Origin: Magicicada septendecula
Lineage: Eukaryota > Arthropoda > Insecta > Hemiptera > Cicadidae
Direction of reading: 5' to 3'
Length of the DNA: 64,000 bases
Assembly (NCBI GenBank): GCA_034769895.1
Contig: JAWRYS010000723.1
Location: 1 to 64,000 of the forward strand
The notes under the pieces are model-generated. The model ran no database searches. It saw nothing but the letters and a program-made list of their open reading frames with translations, and was not told the DNA's origin. This document shows, piece by piece, positions 56,986 through 64,000 of the stretch. Every line of letters starts with the position of its first letter. Position 1 is the first letter of the stretch. The position numbers and the translations under genes are program-made.

Positions 56986-57660
56986 TTAACCATGGTCCAT
57001 TATTTCAGGTACTCCATGTTCTCGGATTGCTGGGGTGTTCGTAATTAATTCTCTCCTTGATAATCTTCTTACCATCCGGCTCTCCCACTTTGCTGCTATG
57101 AAACTTTCACTTAAGTACCGGTCTTCCGTCATAATTCGTTCCTTTTTAACTAACAAGTATTGTACCTCCTCTAACATAACATAGTTGCTCATAATTAATC
57201 TCATTTCATTCCCTTTTACCTCTGGATTATTTACCAAATATTTGAATGTTGTATTCCGTCTTGAAGATACGACTGATATTGTCTGATACACTTCCATCGT
57301 TGACACATTTAATGGAGATCTAAACTTAATTAACTCCCTTTGTTCATTAATTGGAAGGTTAAATACATTAATTAATCCACCTGTAATCATCTCCCATTCT
57401 TCCTTGGTATTTATTATTCTCTTTCTACACGTTTTTATTATTTTCTTGGTCTTCTTTTCCACGGTTTGAACATCCTTTTTGTTGTGGCTATTTTTATTTT
57501 CAGATGGCATTATGGTATTCTGTAATTTCTATTTCCTTCCTCCTCTCTTCTGTATTCGGACTTACTTTAATACCTTCTAAAGTGCTGTCTGATGTTTCAT
57601 CCAAATTCTTGACACTATGGTCCATTTGTTTATTAATCTCCTCCTCCAAGTAAACACTTC
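56986..57660 (-). pseudogene. E2 Gag-like coiled-coil protein, C-terminal part
   Basis: The open frame from ATG 57510 (174 residues) carries KTCRKRIINTKEEWEMI and GLINVFNLPINEQRELIKFRS, nearly identical to the end of the visible E3 frame and similar to E1. Beyond the part visible in E3 it continues with NVSTMEVYQTISVVSSRRNTT and ends near a GVPEIMDHG. Upstream, residues like NLDETSDSTLEG at 57511-57660 continue the protein in another frame. The acidic N-terminus and coiled coil are missing because the element is truncated at 57665. Confidence 0.6.
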
Positions 57661-57667
57661 GAGAAAA

Positions 57668-58497
57668 GAGGTAAAATAAACTTTATTAATAATTGTTAAC
57701 CAAGAAATCCTCATGTCGAATATTAGCCAATATTTCGTAAATGATTTCATGTGTATAATAAAGACATAATCTGTACTCTAGAGGACAAATCCGGAACTAC
57801 ATACTACGAAAAAACCAAAAATTCGAAATTTATTATTTTTCTCTTGTAAAGCGTAGTATATAATTATTAATTTCTGACCGTCTCATAACACAAAGAACTT
57901 ACCCTTAACCCTGGGGAAATTAATAAATGAATTCTTTATTGTTTAATGTTTAATCAAGGATAAAAAAATAATTTGTTATAATTCCAATGTTTACCTAATT
58001 AAATCGCTCAAATGTGTTGTTGACCGAAAAAATCAATTATAATTTTTGTACTGGGATAAGAGAAAAATCAGTGTATTACATAAATAAATACTCTGAATAT
58101 TTTATTATAAATAATAAAACGTGTATTCTTTCTTGTAGAGGGTAGTTGTTACAGATTTTCAGGAAGCCAAGAAGAAGACAAACCGCCGGGTAGTATCACC
58201 GAACATTGGTGTTTGTTTAACCTAACATTTTGAGGCTGATGTCAAAATCAGCTGGTCTTATGAACAGCGAATATTTAAAAATAAGTAATTGTATACTCCG
58301 GGTGTAATATCTTTGGTCCTCCTCTCTCTACTAACTACGATTAAATAACTTCATTAATCTCTCCCAAATCACACACACTCGATTTTAGTTTTCTTGGTAA
58401 ACATCAAATTCAACCGCTTTGAACATTAGCAAATATAAACAATAAGTAATCATAAGAAACGATACTCGTGGACGGGAAAGACGAGAGACGTTACAAT
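57668..58497 (+). repeat. E2/E3-type LTR 3' part in plus orientation
   Basis: Collinear with 62003-62883 of the E3 LTR (shared GGAACTACATACTA, CTTACCCTTAACCCTGGGG, GGGTAGTTGT and CCCAAATCACACAC blocks) and ends GACGTTACA at 58497. It points opposite to E2, whose internal sequence abuts it directly, so E2 is not flanked by a normal LTR pair. The A2 segment starts immediately after it. Confidence 0.75.
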
Positions 58498-60845
58498 ACT
58501 ACGTAACAGAGTTGAGGTTCCCGACGTTACATAAAAACTTTGTCAACATGACTTAAAACAATGCCCAAAGTATGTTATAATTAAATACAAGAGGGCCAAT
58601 TTCACATAAAAAATGCATTGAAGGTACCTAGTAAGGTTACTAGGTAATAAAACATGAAGGTGTACTTAAATATAAAATATGTAATGAGTATTATAAGAAG
58701 TAAATTATAAACACTGTGTCTAGTGGGATGAGTTTAATGTGTAGGAGTTGAGTATAATATACTGTTCAATTAATATTTAATGTGTTATAAAAAGTACTTG
58801 TTGTTGTACTGTATCATGATATAGTGTTTACATGATATTTATTTTATGTTTTGTGTGTAGTAAGTGTGGAGCCGTTGCTTTAAGGAAGTACTAAGTCATG
58901 GGTACTCATTTCATTCATGTTAAACTTGTATTTAAATAATTAAATACAAGTACATTTATTAGGTGTGATGTTATGTTAAATGTATTTACTTTAATTAATT
59001 AATGAAGATGTTTAAAATAATATGTGTAAACTTGGCCAGGAAGACAATAAGTGTTAATAAGTTGGCAAGTAGTTCTTATAATTATGTTAAAAACCAGTGA
59101 AGGGTTCAATGATGAACTAACTAATAATAATGAATTGAAACCAGGAAATTAAAATTGTAATAATTGGCCATAAGCCAGTGACTCTTTGTACAGTAGGTCA
59201 GGTAAGAAAAATTAAATTAAAAACAAAACAAAATTATAACATGTGTAATAAAACCAATAGGCCTAAATTTAGTGTATGTAAAAGGAAGTTAATACCTTTT
59301 TTAATAAGTCCATTCAGATGAAAATGTAGTAAAATGTATACAGTTTAATAAGGCAGATTAAGTGAAAGTTTTATGTGATTTAGTGTAATTCCAAGAATGG
59401 AGTATTTTAATAAATAAGAGTAGTAATATTTCCTAATTCTGGCTCTAGGATATCAAATATTATCCAATGACAGGAAAAGTAATGGTTGTTAGGGTAACAG
59501 AAATGCAAGAAATTTTGTTGATTTCAACATTCGATTGTTATATGCTAATGGGTAAGGTTCAGCAAACAAATTTAAAAAGAGAACCAAATAAAATGAATAA
59601 AATCTAAACAAATCAAATGTCTTAAAGAAATCCATTTAAAAAGAACCGAGTAATAACTCCAGAAACTATATCTCAGTAAATATAATTCTATACATCCTTA
59701 AAGTTCACGGAATTAAATAAATACTCATTCAAACTATTTCCAGTAAAAGAATGATGATGAAAACGATTTACCATTAAACAAAGATGATCCATGGCAGAAG
59801 AAGTCAAAATTAATTAAATTATAAATTAAAACATACACGAAGAACTTTTGTATTGAAGTACCAAACCTCACTTTCAATAAACTAACGAAGTCGTAATATT
59901 ACACCAATTCCATTGGGACCGGCAACTACTAGGATCGTGAAGAAGAACGAAGACCAGAACTGAACTTCTGTTACACTCCGGGACATCACATCTAAACCTT
60001 TATTGAGAATCTGGACGCTGTTTTTGGTCAGAGTAACATAACCATTTCATCTTCACTCCATTATAAACAGACACGGCCACCTTGAGTATCGTACCGCTTG
60101 GTAACAAACCTGCTTATATTTAATTTTATATATTAAGAGTTAATAACAATTGTAATACTTAGTAACCTTAATTTTGCATTACCTGGCCTTACTAATCGTT
60201 AAAAGAATCACATGTGCCCTGGGATAAGAGATAAACCGAAAATTATATTTAAATTGTAATATACACCACTAGTTCACTAACAAATCGATTCAGTATTGTA
60301 TGATCGATATTATGATCCAATAACCGACGAAGATAACTGTTGAAAATTTAAAATAATATAAATAAAGAATCCTTCTTTTATGTGACGATGTTCTGTGTTA
60401 TTGTAGAATAGTTATTGTATTTTGATTAGGGAGTAATTTACAGAGAAAGAAAGTGATAAAACCGTCAAGTGAAATGACTTAACCTATAAGAATGGGTTAA
60501 TTACTAATAACAGCGCTCGTTACAGACAGCTGGTGAATACGGGAGAGTGGAGAACTAACTTATTCTCTTCGCCGCTCTTTGGTCAATTTAAATAATACGG
60601 ACTGACTAGGGTTGGAGAGAATTACTGAATTATTAACTATAATACCCGTAATATAGCGTTATTCTCTGGTAAAACACTTGGTAATTAATTAACACAGGTC
60701 TATGTTCAACATACAAATCATATCAACTATACAGTAAATAATTGTTTTTATAAATTAATCTTGATTTGCAGGAGGTCTCATCGGCAGTAACATATTACGA
60801 ATAAAGTAATACACTAGTAATAACGTAGCCATTTAGTTTATTACA
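58498..60845 (+). mobile_element. A2: LTR-like segment related to A1
   Basis: Aligned with A1 in block order, from TACGTAAC...GACGTTACATAAAAAC to TTTATTACA at about 60845. It is followed by AATTGGCGCATACCAATG, a primer-site-like sequence nearly the same as that after the E3 LTR. I take it as a 2.35-kb LTR followed by about 60 bases of internal sequence, which E3 then interrupted. No genes seen. Confidence 0.6.
59464..59498 (+). promoter_or_regulatory. CCAAT box plus X-box in A2
   Basis: CCAAT at 59464-59468 and GTTGTTAGGGTAAC at 59485-59498, fitting the RFX X-box. The spacing of 16-17 bases equals that in A1. Confidence 0.45.
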
Positions 60846-60907
60846 AATTGGCGCATACCAATGTGGAGCTTAATTAAACCCCGAAATCCCAAATAAAAAT
60901 AGTTTAT

Positions 60908-60909
<2 letters not shown>

Positions 60910-60950
<41 letters not shown>
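60910..60950. repeat. (TA)n tract at the E3 left edge
   Basis: About 20 TA units between A2 internal-like sequence and the E3 LTR start. Confidence 0.95.
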
Positions 60951-60953
<3 letters not shown>

Positions 60954-60955
<2 letters not shown>

Positions 60956-63053
60956 TAACGTTACATAACCCGGTCCCAATAAATTAAATCATGTAAGAAC
61001 ATAAAGGTCAGAAATGGGTTACCTATAACTAGCTCTAAATTAAAGTATATCACTAAACATGATAAACAATTCGAGTGATATACGGTGCAAAGTGAGTTAT
61101 AGTGTACCCATTGAGGTAAAAAATGAAAGTGAAGGTAACTTATTACAGAATTGTGCTGTAGGTTTGGGAATTATAAAACTATGAGAGTAGACTATAATAC
61201 TACTAACTGATTCTGTATTTTATTTATTTATTGTAATATTTATATTGTATGGACAACCAATTGTTATACCTAAGTTAATGTTATATTTTTTCAAATATTT
61301 GTGTTATAATATAAGATAACCCAGGGTTCATTTTAAAAAACATAAAAAATTTTAAATATCAAAGGATAATAAAAAATTAAAATAATACTATGAGGGAAAT
61401 GGCAACAGGAAGTAGTGCAGTGTAGGAATACTATGAGAGACTAAATAAATAATATATATATAAATTTATTTAAAGATAATAAAATTATCAAATACTTATA
61501 TACAAGGTCATAAGAAAATGAACAAAAACTTATTATGTAAACCAAGTTGATAAAGAAACCGGAATGGAAAAGAATTATTTTTCGGTAAATAAAATATAAA
61601 TTTATAATAATTACAAACTTCCTGTATAATAAAAATACTATGGGTTACTAAGAATGACGGAAATAACAAGTATTGTTAATAATAATAAATTTGGAATAAA
61701 ACCATAGAGTTGACAAAATGATGCTACTACAATTCTAATAAAATAACCTTTCTGGAACTTTGGAGGAGTGAAAATTAGTACAAAATTAACAAGCAACATG
61801 ACCACTATATAATCATCCATTATTTATCAAAATTAAATGGTTATACTCCTTAAAAAACAGTGAAAGAAAACCTTCTGATGATTCAACCTAGTTTCGCCAT
61901 AGTTCAAGTTGACGATAGAATATGAGCCAGACGGTAATGAAATTATAACTCAAGACGGACCTCACCAGAGAAAAAGCTTCATTCCAGTAAGAACCATACG
62001 AAGAGAGGTAATATAAACATTTCGTTTAATAGTTAACGAAGAAAACGCATTCCGCATGTTGGTATAGAACACGAAACTAGTCAAATTTAATCACATGTTT
62101 TTAAAGTAAACAAACGCACGCTGCTCTCTTACGGACATTCCTGGAACTACATACTAAACGAAAAATAAACAAATTTATTTAATATTTTTTCGGTATTTGT
62201 AAAGCTTAGTAATTATCCATTTCTGACCATCTCATAACAAAAAGAACTTACCCTTAACCCTGGGGAATTATTAAGAATTATATATTAATTGATGTTTTGA
62301 AAATAGTGTAAAATTTGGTAAACAAAACCATATATGTTTTTTTCTTTAGACAATTCCATGTTTACTCGATGAAGTCGATATTATGTTTTATGTAAGGAAA
62401 GATCAATTGTGATACTTGTATTTTGGTGGCAGGAAACAAAAACCAATAATATAAATAAATAATATTATTGAAAAATGATATTGAATAATAAAGTGTGTTA
62501 TAATTTTTGTAGTGGGTAGTTGTAATAGATTTCAGCACAAAAACAGAAGAGATCAACACATCGGATCAGATTTTGCTATAGTGTAGGCTGGTTGAACTAG
62601 GCGTGGAAACTTGTCTCACAATCAGCTGATTTAAATCACAGCGAACAATTTGAAAAATCAGAAATCGTCTAAACCGAGTGTAAATAATTGGTACTTACTC
62701 TCTCTTCCTCATAAGGCTGAACAACTTCCCTCCTTGACCCCAAATCACACACTCTCGATTTCTGTTTAGATTGGGTAACATTAAAAAATCCTTTATTTAT
62801 TTTTTAAAACGTCAGTTATTATAATTCATAAGTGGCGACTGCGGAGTGGCGGAAACTTTAATATCTCAAACCGCGACGTTACAAGATTGGCGCATAACAA
62901 CATTGGGAGCTTAATTAAATAAGACGAACACCCAATAAGCCACATACAAAGTTTTCGCTAAAACCTCTACAACAACCGCGACGTTACAAGATTGACGAAT
63001 ACAACGTAGGGCATATAATATAACTCTCCTATATCAAAAAGCAGTACGTTACA
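60954..63053 (+). repeat. E3 5' LTR with triplicated end motif
   Basis: Collinear with the E2 LTR. The ending ACGTTACA followed by AGATTGG-type sequence occurs three times, finishing at 62883, 62988 and 63053. The last (GCAGTACGTTACA) matches the E2 LTR end, so the LTR probably extends to 63053. However, the first is followed by the best primer-like sequence (ATTGGCGCATAAC), as in A2. The true LTR edge is therefore uncertain. Confidence 0.75.
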
Positions 63054-63149
63054 AGAATGGCGCTCAACGTAAAAGGGCTGTAATTAGAAAAGAATTTTGA
63101 TATATTTAATAAAAATATATACCAAAAAATCTGATTATCGTCGGCAGTT

Positions 63150-64000
63150 ATGAGAAAACAAGAAATGCATAATACCCGAGGCAAATCGAAGAAGAGGGCA
63201 GAAGAAAAGGAGATTGAAGAAAGTGGACAGGAACAAGAAATAGAGTTAGTCACGGACAGCGAAATGGAACAACCAATGGGTGATAAAGAAGAAACTGAAG
63301 TAATCACAGATACGGACAAGGAAATAGTTGAAGAGGATGCCCAAAGGGATCAACCAGATAAATCCAACCAAAAAGAAGATATAAGCATACAGGAGATGTT
63401 AAGAATTATAATGGAAGGGAATAACAAGATCCAGGAAGATAATAAGCGAACCAATGAGGAAAATAAAGAAAATTTTAGGAGACAGGAGGAAAATTTTGAT
63501 AAAATAGAGGAGAACTCAAGGAAACAAAATGAAACCTTGAGCGAGAAATTGAATAAAATAATTGAAAACTCAAGGAAACAAAATGAAGCCTTGAGCGAAA
63601 AATTTGACAAAGTGGATGAAAGTTTCAGAAAGTTAGAGGAAACAATGGACAGTGGTTTCAAGAAAATGAATGAAAGTTTTAGGAAACAGGAGGAAAGTTA
63701 AAGAGACACCATGAGACATTTATGAAGAAAATGGACAGCGGTTTTAATAATTTGGATAAAACATTAAACAGCACTTCCGAAGGTACTAAAGAAGACCCGA
63801 ATGCATTGCTATCTGAAAATAAGAATAGAAAGGACAAGGAGAAGATCCAAACCATGGAAAAAAAGACCAAGGAAATAAGAAAAACATGTAGAAAGAAAAT
63901 AATAAATACAAAGGAAGAATGGGGGATGATTACAGATGGATTAATTAATATATTTAACCTTCCAATTAATGAACAAAGGGAGTTAATTAAGTTTAGATCT
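63150..64000 (+). CDS. E3 coiled-coil Gag-like protein, partial, one frameshift
   Basis: ATG at 63150 opens 183 residues: a basic start (RGKSKKRAEEKE), an acidic part with EDAQRDQP shared with E1, and repeated heptad-like blocks (NSRKQNETLSEKLNK, NSRKQNEALSEKFDK, DESFRKLEETMDSGF) that predict a long coiled coil. It stops at 63701. Another frame, open from about 63722 to the window end, carries MDSGFNNLDKTLNSTSEG, a basic stretch and GLINIFNLPINEQRELIKFRS, as in E1 and E2. A one-base change near 63700 therefore splits the gene. The product resembles a Gag coiled-coil region without a visible capsid fold or zinc knuckle; function unknown. Confidence 0.65.

Larger units (their letters stand above)
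53664..57665 (-). mobile_element. E2: related long-LTR element, minus strand, 5'-truncated
   Basis: The 3' LTR (53664-55616) is an inverted homologue of the E3 LTR. The adjoining internal region holds a Gag-like frame related to E1 and E3 plus tandem hairpin repeats, and a GTGGGAGGGC tract lies just before the LTR in element sense. The internal part ends abruptly at 57665, where the 3' part of an LTR in the opposite orientation begins. So the element's 5' end is lost or rearranged. Confidence 0.75.
60954..64000 (+). mobile_element. E3: long-LTR element with Gag-like ORF, cut by window end
   Basis: 5' LTR from TGTAACGTTACATAACCCGG at 60954, then the reading frame from 63150 to the window edge. 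Its 3' half, including any pol genes and 3' LTR, lies outside the window, so autonomy cannot be judged from E3. Confidence 0.8.

Overview
The window looks like a transposon-dense, AT-rich stretch of an arthropod (probably insect) nuclear genome. It has no operons or ribosome-binding sites, one probable spliced host exon, and long runs of nested retroelements: Ty3/gypsy LTR elements, Penelope-like elements (PLEs) with a GIY-YIG endonuclease, a hAT remnant and fold-back MITEs. The arthropod call rests on this mix and is an inference. I could not identify the species.

Layout. 1-15397: a minus-strand gypsy element (here gypsy-1) with about 2.16-kb LTRs in tandem, LTR-internal-LTR-internal-LTR. 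The left copy is riddled with small frameshifts; the right copy has a nearly intact gag-pol. 15398-20101: AT-rich sequence with one small hairpin MITE. 20110-21123: hAT remnant with an 8-bp target duplication. 21318-24233: Penelope material (a family-2 fragment, then a family-1 inverted dimer) probably inside an older LTR. 27192-27557: a probable host exon encoding a signal peptide and ectodomain. 28131-28358: a near-perfect palindromic MITE. 29600-39575: a family-2 Penelope inverted dimer, next to it a deleted gypsy element (gypsy-2, 31969-38990) that carries its own Penelope dimer between gag and protease, then another family-2 dimer.

42553-64000 is dominated by relatives of one group of LTR elements (E1, E2, E3 and LTR-like segments A1, A2). 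Their LTRs are about 1.9-3.2 kb. The only protein I can see in them is an acidic, coiled-coil, Gag-like protein with a conserved C-terminal block, with no protease, RT or integrase. They sit in (TA)n tracts, end in (A)CGTTACA followed by an ATTGGCG-type primer-site sequence, and E1, A1 and A2 share a CCAAT plus RFX X-box arrangement. I regard this as the best candidate for an undescribed element group. It is probably mobilised in trans by a gypsy-like relative (inference).

A second strong signal is the hammerhead ribozyme-like motif at nearly every Penelope 3' end (nine copies, two families, both strands). Each has CUGAnGA, a covarying stem II, GAAA and a short palindromic stem III, and each has one extra nucleotide between A9 and stem II. 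Eight of the nine keep the full core; one has lost the G of GAAA. In family 2 the motif lies inside the 3' end of the reading frame.
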